Part shown: piece after piece, positions 1 to 12,822 of the stretch | Layout of the letters: every line of letters starts with the position of its first letter | How positions within the stretch are numbered: the first letter of the stretch is position 1 | Origin: Coniferiporia sulphurascens | Lineage: Eukaryota > Basidiomycota > Agaricomycetes > Hymenochaetales > Hymenochaetaceae | Assembly: GCA_002794785.1 (NCBI GenBank) | Contig: NBBA01000001.1 | Location: 186,001-250,000, forward strand | Direction of reading: 5' to 3' | DNA length: 64,000 nucleotides | Position numbers and translations under genes: made by a program | Notes under the pieces: generated by a model | Told to the model about the DNA's origin: nothing | Database searches by the model: none | Seen by the model: the letters and a program-made list of their open reading frames with translations, nothing else

Positions 1-651
1 AACGCTCGTGGCATTACCAAGCGCACCGGACTGAACAAAAATGAAAGGATTGGGTCCCTAGACCTTACTATATTAAGATCCTGGGCCGACTCGTAACTGG
101 GAAAGGGTCATAGCATGCCTGTATCTGGTTCGGTACTAGGTTTCATCCTTCATCAAATCAGGGAAGTAGAAGCTCTTTTTTGAGTTATAAAATAGATCAG
201 ACGCTCAGCTGGTAAATGTTCTCTCCATACTCAACTATGAACTGAGAATTTATATATAGGTGTAACAACTTGAAAGCTAGTTTCGGCTTTTCTTCGTGTA
301 TCGCACAGTTACAAGAAATAAACTAGGGACAAAAATGTGTAGTAACGGGCTGAAGATGAGACGTCACTTGTTCAGTTCATCAGCTTCTATCCTAGTGTCT
401 GATACGTGTCCTAAATTACCGACATCAGGCTGGCGAAAATGTATGAACATATGATGCGTCCAGCTTACAACCTGAGGAACCCCTTTGCTATTATTGTCTC
501 ATCGCGAAAGGCATAAAAAGACTCGACCTCCTAGACTCTCCCATATAGGCTCCACTCTGCCTTCAGTTTCAATCGACTCAATCGTCCTAAGCGTGTTCTT
601 ACATTCACCACGCGCAACATACACACTTTTCTACCTGCTTCACTACATACA
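1..651. other. Left flank, no gene recognised
   Basis: Upstream of the first DUF6533-type gene. Short open frames here show no domain and no splice pattern. The last 100 bp should hold the promoter of the downstream gene, but no clear TATA box is visible. Confidence 0.4.
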
Positions 652-2317
652 ATGCTATCTCCACGATCCGGCGTAGAGCCTCTTGATCCTAGCGAAGTCG
701 CATTCGATCTCTCCTTTTTCGAAGAAGCGATGTACGTCGAAGTCGCGATCGCTACCATTCTTTGCTACGATACCAGTTAAGTCTAGCAAAATCGATTTAC
801 TGAAAGCTAACCTGACTTTTCTCAGTCAGTACACTTGACAACGAGGCGTGTTGTTTTCTGGTATTCGATTGTTATTCCGTTGACCATATTTCCTCGACAA
901 CTTAGATCAAATACTTTTGGGTGATTATTCTAGTTGCTGTTTTCTCCGACTGCTTACTGATGCAAAATGGCTATACGAAGAGTTCACCCCGCAAGACCGT
1001 CAGTATTATCTACTTTGTCGTAAGTAACTACCACACTTGTCGCGCCTCGAAATCGGACACGGGAATCTGACTAAGTGCGTGCGTTTTGACAGAATCGTTA
1101 CGTCGGAATTATCTCGGTATTTGCGAATTTGACGTGTGAGCTCATCATGTCAGATAACCTGGCTCAAAGACTAGATTTACTGAACTAAAAGAAACCCAGT
1201 TTATTACTACCACACGGATATTAAACTGTAAGTGTACCATGGACTCACCATTTGGACTACCCTGAAGCGATGTCTTCCAGATGTAAAGTGACCAGTCTCT
1301 CAATTCATGGCGATAAGTTAACAAGGATAAAGGCAATTATTCCTCTTGGGCTGGATACGCAGGAGGTAAGCATATATCTGTTGTTTGTGGCGAAGGTAAA
1401 CGTTCTCAACGTTGATTTGAATTCAGACTGGATGACCATTGTCCTAATAGACTGTATGTATGGTCCCTTCGATTCCGATCAATGTTTTACCACGGTACTT
1501 GTCGCAGACATTCTATTGATAAGAGTCCTTGCGTTGTGGTCTGAGGGTATGTATATAGCTCCACTTGAAATCCGCTACTGAAATTAGGTCATCGCATCTC
1601 ATGATCCAACAGCAAAGAAATTGGCCATGTGCCTAAAAGTCGTATTCACTATAGAATCCGCCTTCATGCTAGCGGTCTGGATCAGCATGACTATATTACA
1701 GGAAAGTAAGTAACTCCCCTTCGACCTCAGGTACATTACTCACTGACAGCGCCGGAATAGTATCTATAGCAGGTGCGGGAGATATCACGTTTTGCAGCAG
1801 CGACAAAAATGTCTCCCCTTTACTTGAGACTCTTTACTGGTGCGTAACACGAAGTCAAAGTCACAGAGGAACTTCATATGTATTTACGCCATGACAGGTC
1901 CGTCTCGCTTTCATTTGAGCTCACCTTGATGGGTTTAGCCCTCTACAAAGCTGCTCATTTCTGGCGAGAATCTGCCGGATTCAACGGCCTCGAGCTTGTT
2001 AAAGTTCTTATCCAAGATCAAGTTCTATACTTCATCGCGTAAGTCTTCTCTTCTTCCATTTTATCCGACTATCCGACTTTATGATGTTTTCCAGCGTGAT
2101 GACTTGTGCAATAGCGCATATAACGATTTTCTGGGCGGACGAGGAAGGCTCTCCTAGCGCAGCGGCTAATGTCGTGCAGGGTATATTATTATCCACGACT
2201 ATGCCTTGTATCATGGGTTGTCGGCTGCTGATTCACCTGAACGAGGCTATCGAAAGGGGAGTGAATGGAGGTACGAGCTACAGAGTCCGGAGTGCAAGCG
2301 ACATACAATTTGCGTAG
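652..2317 (+). CDS. DUF6533-type seven-helix membrane protein, copy A (multi-exon)
   Basis: The start at 652 opens with MLSPRSGVEPLDPSE, the N-terminus shared by all copies in the window. Exon 1 ends at about 776. A 20-nt exon follows (frame STLDNE), then a 15-nt exon (IKYFW), then the SPRKT exon. Downstream exons encode DWMTIVLID, a helix near ILLIRVLALWSEG, KKLAMCLKVVFTIESAFML, the GAGDITFC exon, the long helix FELTLMGLALYKAAHFWRES, and a last exon (about 2094-2317) with PCIMGCRLLIHLNEA. DUF6533 proteins are basidiomycete integral membrane proteins of unknown function. Exon boundaries near 1130-1270 are not resolved, so intactness is unproven. It is convergent with copy B. Confidence 0.65.
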
Positions 2318-2769
2318 AATTACGTCTACCTGGACGTGTTTCCGATATCCTTGATAACGAGTGTGTCTGGTGTGTAGAGTGAGGGACGTAGAGAAACATA
2401 CAATATACAGTATTTCGTTAGCTGCCGGGCATCTAAAGGACTCAGGACCGTCGCCACCGTCTGTTGGTACTTGTTAACGCTAGACAAAAACATTCTGAGG
2501 GCAGACACGTACAGGCTGAATCTGTCCTCGAACATAGTAGGGTATCAGAAGCAGAGATGATCGGATGCATCCGATAGCCAGGTCGCCGAGAGATAACATA
2601 ACGTAACAGCGCACCAACACATGAGGACCGGAATATATGCACACATTGTAAGAGCGTAAACAAGCAATTTATTAATCTAACAAATTAGCGTGCAAAATTT
2701 CACTCCATACATGTAGTACATTACGTTTCAGGAAACCCATAAGGCAAGGTCGATATTCTACGCTGTAAT
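2318..2769. other. Convergent intergenic gap, nothing recognised
   Basis: Sequence between the 3' ends of copies A and B. It should contain both 3' UTRs. No repeat shared with other parts of the window was noticed. Confidence 0.4.
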
Positions 2770-4409
2770 CTATACAAATTGTATCTCGCTTAGTGCCCTG
2801 CAGCTCGTGCCTCCACTATAACCTCTTTCGGCAGTTTCATGTAGGTGCACCAATAATCGACAGCCTACTATGCAGGGAACCGTGGCGGTCATTAACATGA
2901 CTCTTATGACATAAGCTGCTGCATCTGGTGAACCAGTTCCTTCCGTCCAGATAATTATGATGTTCGCCGCACTGGACGCCATTACACTGAAAGATACAGC
3001 TGAGTAGGCCAAAACTGGAGGAAAGAAAAATAATCACAGGAAAAAGTAGATAGCTTGATCTTGGATTACCACTTTGGCAAGGTTGGCGCCATCAAAGCCA
3101 GCCGATTCCCGCCAGAAATCAACAGCTTTGTAGAGAGCCAGAACGATCAGAACGAGCTCAAATAAAAATGGGATGCTCCTGTGTGACGTGAACACGAGGT
3201 CATTCTGAAGCTTTATGTCCGTACCAGTAAAGGGCATAAAGTAAAGGTGATATTATGTGATCAAAATCACAAAATGTAAAGCCTTCTGTGCCTGCCACAT
3301 TAACTAGTTCACTGTTAATGAGTTCGTAAGCCAAAATTGAGAAACCGCCATTTACCTTTCTCCATTAAGATGGTACCAATCCAAATTCCCAGCATAAGTG
3401 TGGATCCTATAGCAAAAAAAGCTTTGAGGCACACGGCCAATTTCCTTTCTGTCAAAGCATCAGATGTAGAAAAAAACTTCCATTGCAATTGTAAGGTGAA
3501 GCGACACACCTTCAGACCATAATGCGATGACTCTCATCAAGAGTATATCTGCGAGAAATACCGTGGTGAAAAGCAAAACGAGCGAAACTGAAAAAAAAAA
3601 ACGTCCGTACAGTCTATCAAGGTAATGATCACCCAATCTATGTTCATGATCATAATTAACTTCGCCTTCAATTCGAATATCAGAACTGGGTACTCACGTC
3701 CTGCATCCCCGAACCACATGGAGAAATAACCTAGAGCATTGATAAGCCACTATTACGATGTAGATGCCAGTGTTCCTACACCTAGAATTCGTGACAATGT
3801 CCTTGAGACAATAATTCGAAATCGTTATCAACAATGCACTTACAGGTTTGAATCCGTGTGATAGAGCCAAGCTGAGCCACTTCAGTAATCGTGTTCACAA
3901 TACTTAAGTTATCCGGTGTAACAATCTCACATATGATATACGAGAATATGCAGACTACCCCCATGTACCGATTCTATGGTGAAGCGTTCATTCGTGCGGT
4001 CATTATGGGCTTGTCTTTAAAAATAATAGACGTTACTTACAAGGAAATATACTCTGCTCACAGTGCGTCGGGGTGAACTCTGTGGTCCTGAGTCGGATTA
4101 GTTGCTTAACAAAGCATTAATATTAACAATCACCCAAAAGTATTTAACCTGAAACATAAGAGAAAATGTGGTTAATGGAGATGCGAATAGAAAACTAAAG
4201 ATATACGTACTTCTTTGTCAAACATGATGACTATGGAAAACAATTAGAGAAATTTCCCAGCGATTCGGCTTGCTGTGGACTCAGCTGGCATCATAACAAA
4301 GAATTGTAGCGACCGCGATCTCTACATAGATGCGTTGTTCTGAGCCGGAAAGATAGGGAAAGATGTCGATAGGATCAAGAAGCTCTACACCAGATCGGGG
4401 CGATAGCAT
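2770..4409 (-). CDS. DUF6533-type membrane protein, copy B (multi-exon)
   Basis: Reads leftward from the ATG at 4409 (MLSPRSGVELLDP, then YVEIAVATILCYDA). Recognisable exons include LGYFSMWFGDAG (about 3710), DWVIITLID (about 3630), ILLMRVIALWSEG (about 3550), ERKLAVCLKAFFAIGS (about 3450), GTEGFTFC (about 3285), the helix FELVLIVLALYKAVDFWRES, and the last exon ending VPCIVGCRLLVHLHETAERG. The first donor reads GCTGAG where most copies have GTTGAG, so this intron needs a GC donor or the site is damaged. Function of the family is unknown. Confidence 0.55.
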
Positions 4410-5650
4410 GATAAGGTGCGTCACAGCCCGAGGTGCACGTGAGCGATTGTTGCGTGGGGACTGGTGCGCTTACAAGAGTCTGGGATGAAGTATGGGGATA
4501 CGAGGCCAGCACTCTACTTCTTCCATCAAAGATGAGACGGTTTTAAAGACGTATCTCTGAGTTGCTAATTTAGGGTTCACATCTTCACAGTGACTGAACA
4601 CGTGTGTTCGGGCGCTGAACACGAAACTTGATAATCATATAGTGTTTCACATTTCAAATCATGAATTAAGACTAATATGTGGATCCCCTACAAAAGCAAG
4701 GTGAGTGAAGATAGGACCATGCGGACTGGTTGCGTTCTCACTCAGGGCGGAGGCGGGGGCATTTCCCACCAGGCGTGCCGCGGACATGTGTATCACGTGA
4801 TAAATTTCTTGAATGTCTCTATATGCTGTAGAAAGGGAGGCTTCGCCCCCCATCAAGGCTTCGATTAACTGTATTGATTGACTACCAGCTCATACATTTG
4901 TGAGAACCTCCCCAGTATTTATCCAGAGATGGCTGTTGCGTGTAGCACATTCATCCATTGATTTGTACTTTTGTTATGGTCACCCCTTTCGTTCCAATAA
5001 CCGCAGATACTCCGGTACACTCGGGAGCTGGAGATAAATTCCGCGTTCTTCGGTGCTGAGTCTCTGAGGAAAGACTTGCCTTTTCTTTGGGAGGGACATC
5101 GGAGGAGATTGAATAAGCAAGAAGGAGAGAAGCACAGAAGCTTCTAGATTATGACAAATGGCTTGAGTAGCAAACCATGACAAGTGATGCCGATATTCAC
5201 AAATTTCCTAGTGAACCCGCAGTCCTTCTATGATATTGGTCACACAACATGAAACATCCCCTCAGGGACATCTCACATCTCGCAGGGGATTTAGTAATTT
5301 CTTCGGGACCCCTCCGATATGTCTGAGGGGATACCGGCACTGGGAAACTGGCATTCATGCTGTGAAGGATAATGATGGTGCGACGAAAGTTAGGACAGAC
5401 TGAATTCTCAGGATTATACACAGCTCAACTCCTTCAGATATTATTGTGCTCAAATCCTACTAGTTAAACAGTTAAGAGGCGGGCGAAAAACATAATAATG
5501 CAAGGCAAGAAGGGAGCGGAAGATGTCATATAAATTAAATCAAACAGTCCCAGCCAGCCCGGAGAACATCTATGCTGACGGCTTCATCCATGTGCGCAGT
5601 GCATCAGTTTACAGGGAAACGGAGAACGCGATTTGAAGCGACACAACAAA
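4410..5650. other. Intergenic, no gene recognised
   Basis: About 1.2 kb between copies B and C. Small frames on both strands have no recognisable domain. A PL14 copy would be expected here by analogy with other modules, but none is visible. Confidence 0.35.
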
Positions 5651-7293
5651 TTACACTAGCTGTATGTCATGTACACTCTGGACCCTGTAGCTTATGCCTC
5701 CATTGACACCCCTTTCTGCGGCTTCATTTAAGTGGACCAACAGCCGACAACCAACTATGGAGAAAGCAGCACTAGATGTCAGCATAGCCTGCACTATATT
5801 AAGCGTCCCGTTTGTGACAACTTCTTGCTTCACCAAGTAAAACGCGACGTGCGCTACGCTGCATATCATTACACTAGAAACTTCATTGAGTCGACTTGAA
5901 CTGATGAAAAGAGAGATGCTTACGTGGCAAAGTAGAGAATTTGATCCTGGACGATGACTTTGACAAGACCAATACCATTAAACCCGGCCGATTCCCGCCA
6001 GAAAATAGCGGCTTTTTGGAGAGCAAGAACCATTAAGATAAGCTCAAACACAAGTGGTGCCGTCCTGTCATAGTATAAGCATGAAGTCACTGTGTAAATA
6101 TGGGAACAAACCAGTAAAAAATCTCAACTAAAGAGGGAATGGTTTCGTCATCACCACAGAATGCATACCCTTCAGCGCCCCCCACAGATACTGTTTCACT
6201 AACATGAGTTCATAGACTGGAATCGTAGACCCCTCACTCACTATTCTGCCTTTTGAGTGCACTGACCGCAAGTCCTAGCATGAAGGCAGATTCTACAGCA
6301 AACAAAGCTTTGAGGCACACGGCCAATTTCTTTTCTGTCAAAAATTTAGATGCCGCCACGTAATTTTTTTAGAAATTATAATCGAAGCCAATCACCTTCA
6401 GACAGTAATGCAAGGACCCTCATTAAGAGAATATCTTTTCCAAGCGCATTGAGAAAGATGGGAAGAAAAAAATATAAAAGACCCCTTACAGTCTATGAGA
6501 GAGATTGCCATCCAGTCTGAATTTCACTTCACCGTTAGTATTAATTTCGTTGCGAAAAAAAGGACCAGGTGCTCACCTCCTAAATTCGATGTCCACACGG
6601 AGAGGTTACCTGCACCCTCATTAACCTGGGTTACTACGGGAAAACTTCTCCTTACATCTAGAGTATCGCAGGAAGACTGAGACTGTGTAACGAATCTGAT
6701 TCAGTGGCTCACTTACAGCTCTATATTCGTGTGAGACGAATAGGCTAAAGCCATTTCAGTGATTAGAATCCTCCTGCAGAGCCGAGCTTGGAACGGTAAA
6801 CGTACTCGCTGCGAACGCCAATAGAGTGACAATCCCTATGTACCGGTTCTGTAATAGACATCCGTTAAATTGGTGATCTGTGTCTTTTTAAGTAAAGATG
6901 GTGTCTTCACTTACGAGAAAGTAGACCATACTAACGGTCTTGCGTGGAGAGCTCTTTGTGGGCCCAGGTCACGGCATGGTTAGCAATTGGAAAAAGCAGG
7001 ATTGAAAACATTCACCCAAAAGTACTTAACCTGAGTCAACAGGGAAGGTATGGTCAGTGAAAAAGCGTGTAGATATACAGTAAGAAAATTACGTGCCTGT
7101 TTATCAAATGTAATGACTAAAGAAACAAAATGAGAGGACTTCAGTGATTGGACTCTTTGCGGACTTAACTGGTATCATAACAGAGGATGGTAGCAAGTGC
7201 CAGTTGGACGTATGTATGATCCGCATAGAAAGAAAGGAGGAATGGAATTTCACTGGGGCTAATAGACTCTACGCCCGACCGGGTCAACAGCAT
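5651..7293 (-). CDS. DUF6533-type membrane protein, copy C (multi-exon)
   Basis: Starts at 7293 with MLLTRSGVESISPSE, then YVQLALATILCYDT. The 20-nt exon 2 (ITFDKQ) is followed by GCACGT, so intron 2 seems to use a GC donor; the 15-nt exon 3 gives VKYFW. Later exons encode GNLSVWTSNLGG, DWMAISLID, ILLMRVLALLSEG, EKKLAVCLKALFAVESAFML, GAEGYAFCGDD, FELILMVLALQKAAIFWRES, and the last exon with IVGCRLLVHLNEAAERGVNG. All seven expected hydrophobic segments appear. This is one of the better candidates for an intact gene, but the middle exons are not fully resolved. Confidence 0.65.
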
Positions 7294-9599
7294 TGTGTGT
7301 AGAGTTACAACCCGCTGCATACTCCTGGTACAAGACAGGAATAGTGAGGTCTAAGCAAACAGTAGTGGACTTCTTCGTAAGGGACTTGCACCAGGGTTGG
7401 GCTTATGTACATATATAATTTCCCTTTGTCAGTCCTGCAGGAAACTCTCTGCAAACTCGTCTAGCATTTTTGTAAACGCCGGTTCTCGTCTCTCCCTGGT
7501 CTCCTTGTTTTCCGCAAAGAGGGACAGTCGGTAGCTGTTGGCGATGGAAACGTTGTATTTTTCCAACAAAGTATCACGATCGGCAGTAGGGTTTCGGTAT
7601 ACTTGATAGTGGTCGTCCCATCATTATGCATACAGAAAAGGAGTACAACATGCCAAAATAAGAGTAAGTTTCTACATATGCTGTACTTCATTATCTTGTT
7701 TTGTTGTCGACGGGAAATGAGGGCTGGGTGTGCGTGTTCCCTTCTAAAGCTTTGCGATGACGTCTGTGGTTTTCTCTTTCGGAATTTTTTTCTTTCGCGG
7801 CAAGACATGCACTACATCGGCCACCTGATTTCAGAAACCAACGAATGTCGGAACAGAGCAGCTCAATCACCGGGTTTTCAGTAACCAGATCACCGGAAGC
7901 AACATAACACCGAGATCTGGAGCTCTCCCAGATGAGGTGTGCCTGTGTGATGAGGCGTGCCTGTGTCGGAGGGAAGAAGTTGGCCTCCACCTGTGCGTTT
8001 ACACCGTCCCAGAGTTATATTATAGCCGTTTAACAGATTGGTAGAATCACATGAGCGCCAAAGTGTGAAGATAACGTCCCAGGCAAACACTGCTAGAAGC
8101 CTCAGACAAGGGAAGAAAAGCACAGGATGTCAGGAGAGGTAAACCCATAGCCGTACAAGATCAATGATATTTCCACCTTTCTTCAGCGGGCATCGGAACG
8201 AACCCTCCAGACCCGGGCTCATATTAAACGCGAAGGCAACGTGATGCGATCTAATTGGTATGTGTTTTCTTACCTTGATGATCGTGACATCATGCATAAT
8301 GCGTGTGCAAGTCCGAATCCGTGTCTGCTGTGCCGAATGTGTCATATCAACCCCAGGCCCTAGAACCGCAGAAGGTTTGTATGCGTGTAAGTGATGATGG
8401 TAAAGAGGACGGGATCAACGGGTGATGCCCACGCACAGTACCTCATCTGAGGAGGCATTGCACGCACGGAACTTCACCGAACTAGAGGCCGCTCACGGCC
8501 CCCCGCAGAGACAAGGGTCAAGCATCAAGACTCGAGCACTCAGAACTGCCGAAAACCCGAGCAACTAACCTTACTCCCGTCACCCACATCTGCCTAGCCA
8601 CTATGATATACGTCCACAGCCTGTTGTCGCGCCGCACATCCTCCCTCGTCTCACACAGCCCCGTACACCCGCATAACCGCACGGTCGATGGTCACACCAT
8701 CTATATCCACGCTCTTTCTTTCAGGAAGCTTGCTTTTTGGTGAACGTTTTATCAGGCGAATCGAGCTGATGAGGCAGCAACGGTGCGCGCGTGCGCACCG
8801 TAGACACTGAGTAGACGAACTACAAAATGAAAGTGCAGAGCGCGGGACTGCTGAGTATAGCCGGGGCGACGGTCGAGCGGATCGAAACCCGACTTTCCCA
8901 TTTCCCAGGTTTGATGACTTGCACCTCGTAAGCACTTGAGTACAAACTAAGGCAGAAAATATTTGCTTTTCTCCTCTAGTGAGGCGTTACGGCGCCATTA
9001 TACATCGGTCAGCTCAAATTTTTCACATATGCAACGGTGAAACTATGCCGAGTCTCGTTGTACGTGTCGGAGTGTAGTAGCATTCAACCCCCCTCGTTCC
9101 ACTGTGCCGAATAATCAGGTATGAACTCTGTCCTCTAGTGACGCAATTCGGACTTTATACAGAAAGTACCGGGGAGGCTCTCCCTCCACAGCACTTACGC
9201 GGAAACACCATTGACAGCACGAATGAGAGAATGGAAGTAGGAATGATTATTCAGATGAGAATATCGTAAGGCCCACTATATATGATGCACCCGAACATGA
9301 GGGAGATCAGTCAGTGTAAATGCGCCGCTCAGTCGAGGTCGGGCGTGTGGACAGGCGGTGGAAAAAAGGCAAGCGAGAACGGGCCGCTGTCGAGAAATCA
9401 TTTCGTCGTGACTCGGACATCAAATTCATTCTCGCATGCCGTGCCGTGCCAGACTGTCAGTGGCTAGCGGGGGTGTAAAAAAGAGGTGGGGGCGCCTGCT
9501 GTTCGGAAGGTCCGTGGTCGAGGAGTGGAGGGCGCTTCGTAGTTGCGCAAAGCCTGACGAGGATGAAAGGTTAGGAAGGAAAGGCGGAGGAATGGAAGC
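7294..9599. other. Spacer between copy C and the upstream PL14 relic, no gene recognised
   Basis: About 2.3 kb. Several 60-115-codon frames exist on both strands, but they overlap each other, lack domain signatures and are probably chance frames. Confidence 0.35.
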
Positions 9600-10435
9600 A
9601 ATTGGGACTGGAGGGTGGCACCGGAGACGTTGGCGAACCATGCCCTCTGCTACTTTGGAAAGATCCTATCCCTGGTGCTGCCTATTCGCACGTCAAGTAC
9701 CTTAGTACATAAAACAGCTAAAGGATGAGAATGAGAATGGAAACAAACGCACCGGCGAAGGTCTGAAGATACACACCTTGAATCGTCGCGTTCTCATCAT
9801 CGCGCAACGTCACAGTATTCAGCGTAATCGCCCCATTCGCACCAATCCACACACGGATTCCCCCATCCTCCGCACTAAAGTGTCCACCTTCACGCGCAGG
9901 AGAATTGCGACGTACGAGTTCGTGAGGAACGCGAACGACCCACACCCGACGGAGAAATGGTAGGCGCCGTTTGCGATTGTGCTAGGGGAAACGAGCTTCG
10001 CGACCGGTTTCGTGGAAGTAAGAGATGGTGGTTGTATAGATTACCTGCACCCGTCATCCGGGTTGAATGCTTAGGAGCACCCAAAGGCCTCAAAGCCGTC
10101 ACCACCAACTGTAAATGCATGTTAGCGCTAGATGAAAACACAACAAGAGAAAACACGTACAGGCGTCAGGAGCTTCCTACCTTTGTTTGACTCAAAATCG
10201 TCTTCGGACATGACAAGATACTTAAACACGATCTCGTCCGCGCCATTGTTGGTCGCAGCTTGGAAGGCGTCCTGGGGCTAGGGAGGGTCCCACAAGTCGG
10301 TGCGGTAGATGGCCTCCCAGGACGTCCTTACACATGACGACGTTACCGGTGATGCCGACGTGTTTCCTCAGGTTTTCGATGCATGTGGGCGGAAAGAAGC
10401 TTAAGCGCGTTTGTGAAGTCACTTACGTAACATTT
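9600..10435 (-). pseudogene. PL14-type polysaccharide lyase relic 1
   Basis: Minus-strand match to the intact gene at 46615-47710. The exon-3 equivalent lies at about 9620-9690. The stretch TVTLRDDENATIQGVYLQTF at about 9750-9850 corresponds to VTLRDDDNATIQGMQFQTF of the intact protein. Further right come the exon-1/2 boundary and the glycine-rich FGMYVGG region, in shifted frames. It has many frameshifts and no continuous ORF. It lies upstream of DUF6533 copy C on the same strand, which fits the module order seen elsewhere. Confidence 0.75.
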
Positions 10436-10499
10436 ACATGAGGCGGAGTTTAAACACGACTTGGGAAGCGTTATGGATGTTATTTTCATCAGACATCTC

Positions 10500-10702
10500 C
10501 ACTTCAGGCACCCCCTATAAAGGGGTCCTTTAGGACTAATGTTTTGTATGATAATTAGACCTAAAGGACCCCCCCAGGGGGTGGCCTCCCCAGGCCCATG
10601 GGAGCTCCCAGCCTCTGGGAGCATGCGGGGGGAGTGGGATCTCCCATGGATAACTTGTCACGGGGTGGCAGGGGGAACCCTCTGGGATGTGGGATCTCCC
10701 AG
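10500..10702 (+). repeat. Backbone repeat El1 with GGGA-N2-TCCC palindromes
   Basis: Starts CACTTCAGGCACCCCCTA, then has a TTTAGG...CCTAAA inverted pair, then CTTGTCACGGGGTGGCAGGG, and ends near GGGATCTCCCA. The same ordered landmarks occur at 52550-52732 and 61778-62027. Inside are several GGGAGCTCCC/GGGATCTCCC near-palindromes. No ORF is present. The 3' boundary is uncertain. Confidence 0.7.
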
Positions 10703-11575
10703 TATTTCTCTACCTTCTTCATGTATTCTCAGTAGGTTTCACGCATGCGTGCAAGTCGAGTGCCATCGCACGGTCGATTCGGATTGGATCGTCCCTCAAA
10801 TCCGAAGTCTGCCTACGTCGCTCGTCGTCGACCATGTAGGTCGTTTATGCCCTGTCTGTCCCATTTAGAGTTTCCAGCACGGCGAATGCACATTTCTATT
10901 GTTATCTATATTTACCATGAGACCTGAATATCTCCTTTCGGGGATTACAGACAACAGGTAAAAACCCCTCTCCGGGACTCGAATGGAAGCGAGCCTCACC
11001 GAACGAAATTGAAGGCGTGAATAAGTATCCCGCTCCACTTTCCACAGAGCCGGCCAGAAATTATCATCCCCGAGCATGCCCCGACATGTTGCAGTCACGA
11101 TGCCGTTCAGCCAATTCCGCAACCTCCGAGCATGTGGATGTACAGGTACTACAGGATTCGGGTCGTTGATGGATGCAGGAACTCAACAATCAGCTAATGT
11201 TTCGTCATCCGAAGCCAGATATTACAAGACACCCCAGCCGGACGGGTGAAAAAAGACATAGCCTGCACTCACCGCCCTTCAGCAGTGTTGCGGCATGCAG
11301 ACGGTGGTAAGGCTTTACCAATGCATTCTCATGACCGGACCATGTTTTCCTGCACGGTACCTTTCTACCTTGAGATTCACAGCCATAGTAGTGAGCATCG
11401 TGCCGGATCGACATCCTCTCCTTTTGTTTTCACAGCTTTTTTTGCACGGACATGTTGGCTATAAAGGGGACCAGGTCGCAAAGGATTCTCCATCTGCTCT
11501 TCTCAGGGGAGTTAGACGTTGCATAAACGTGAAAGCACAAACACTTTTGCAACCCAACAAAAAAGAGAGTAGATC
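10703..11575. other. No gene recognised
   Basis: Between El1 and the 16-bp tandem array. Short frames lack domain signatures. It may hold the lost 5' part of PL14 relic 1, but no convincing match was seen. Confidence 0.35.
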
Positions 11576-11905
11576 GGTGGGCACTCCCAACAATGGGCAC
11601 TCCCATCGGTGGGCAATCCCATCGGTGGGCACTCCCTACAGTAGGCACTTCCATTGGTGGGAAATCCCATTGGTGGGAAATCCAATTGATGGGAAATCCC
11701 ATTGATGGGAAATCCCATTGGTGGGTGCTTCCAATGGTGGGAAATCCCAATGGTGGGCGCTCCCAACTGTGGGCAATCCCATCGGTCGGCGCTCCCGTAG
11801 GCACTTCCATTGGTGGGAAATCCCATTGATGGGCGCTCCCAACGGTAGGCAATGTCATTGGTGGGAAATCTCATCGGTGGGCACTCCCAGAGATGGGCAC
11901 TCCCA
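11576..11905. repeat. 16-bp tandem array (GGG-N4-CCC-N6), about 20 units
   Basis: Units such as GGGAAATCCCATTGGT, GGGCACTCCCATCGGT and GGGCAATCCCATCGGT follow each other with a strict 16-bp step. Each contains the near-palindrome GGGNNNNCCC. A sub-block with GGCACTTCCATTGG appears twice, near 11640 and 11800. Long open frames cross the array on both strands only because the repeat lacks stops. Confidence 0.9.
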
Positions 11906-12822
11906 AACGGCGGTCGCCCCCATGCGAGCCTGAAAAAGAGCTTGAAGTACAGATGTATGCATTTGGGCCCAGGAGGACCCATGACATCTGCTGAACAGAT
12001 TGACTGTGATTAGCGACATGCTCTTACAAAGAGAATAACACTTACGTTCAATGTATTTGATCTGAGAATGCGCAATGAACCAATTCTATATAACTTCATT
12101 GTATATTCAAGTTCACTATGTACATCGTGTATCTAGTAATACAGCTACAGCTACAGTAAATAATATCATTGGAGTTGTCAGTAGTTCTAAAGCCCTAAAG
12201 TAATACAGACCATCTCCATTGTCCATTATAAAAAAAGACCCAAACGAGATCAAGGAGGATGGGGATCCGTGAAGACATTAAGAGAATAACTAAAGTACGA
12301 CTCCCTCTTTAAATTTACAAATCCTAACTAAACTTCACTGGAAATAGAAGTACCCATCCATATAACGCCATCCCTATAAATATATATAAGTATAGCTCAA
12401 AAGAAAAGAAAAGAAAAAACTCACCAAATGAACAAAAGGAATGTGATGGGTTCGCATCCACAAGAAACCCCCATCCCAGTAGTAATAGGACACTGTTAGG
12501 TGTGTGCGCACATCCAGAAAGCTCGAATGCAAAGTGGACCTGAGGTCCATAAGCAAATTAGAGCATCAAAAAAAAAAAAAGACGCACCATATGACTACAT
12601 GGACCAAGGCATGCCCATATACCCTAATCCCCAAAGTCCATGCCACATGTTCACACATGAAGCAGAAATTTTGATTGTGAGTGTAGGCACGCTTCGAGTA
12701 CCAGAAAAAGCTCATTGGGAAGAAGGGAGGATTATAGAAGGGGGGGGGGGAAGGGGGTGTGAGAGATGGTGGTGGGAGGAAGAAAGGAGAATTAAACGCG
12801 CCTTGACACATGGCACCTGCTT
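11906..12822. other. AT-rich region, no gene recognised
   Basis: Low-complexity sequence, including an A-run near 12570 and a G-run near 12741. No domain or shared repeat is seen. Confidence 0.4.

Noticed and set aside
11576..11905. Possible CRISPR array because of regular short repeats
   Set aside because: Unit length of 16 bp without separate spacers, no cas genes, and a eukaryotic context.
11430..11982. Overlapping 70-156-codon frames on both strands reading W/H/P/G-rich repeats
   Set aside because: They are translations of the 16-bp array, open in many frames because the unit lacks stops. No start context, splice pattern or domain supports a protein.
12720..12790. G-rich run as a telomere or G-quadruplex signal
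   Set aside because: Only one homopolymer-like run with purine-rich flanks; no telomere-type repeat.
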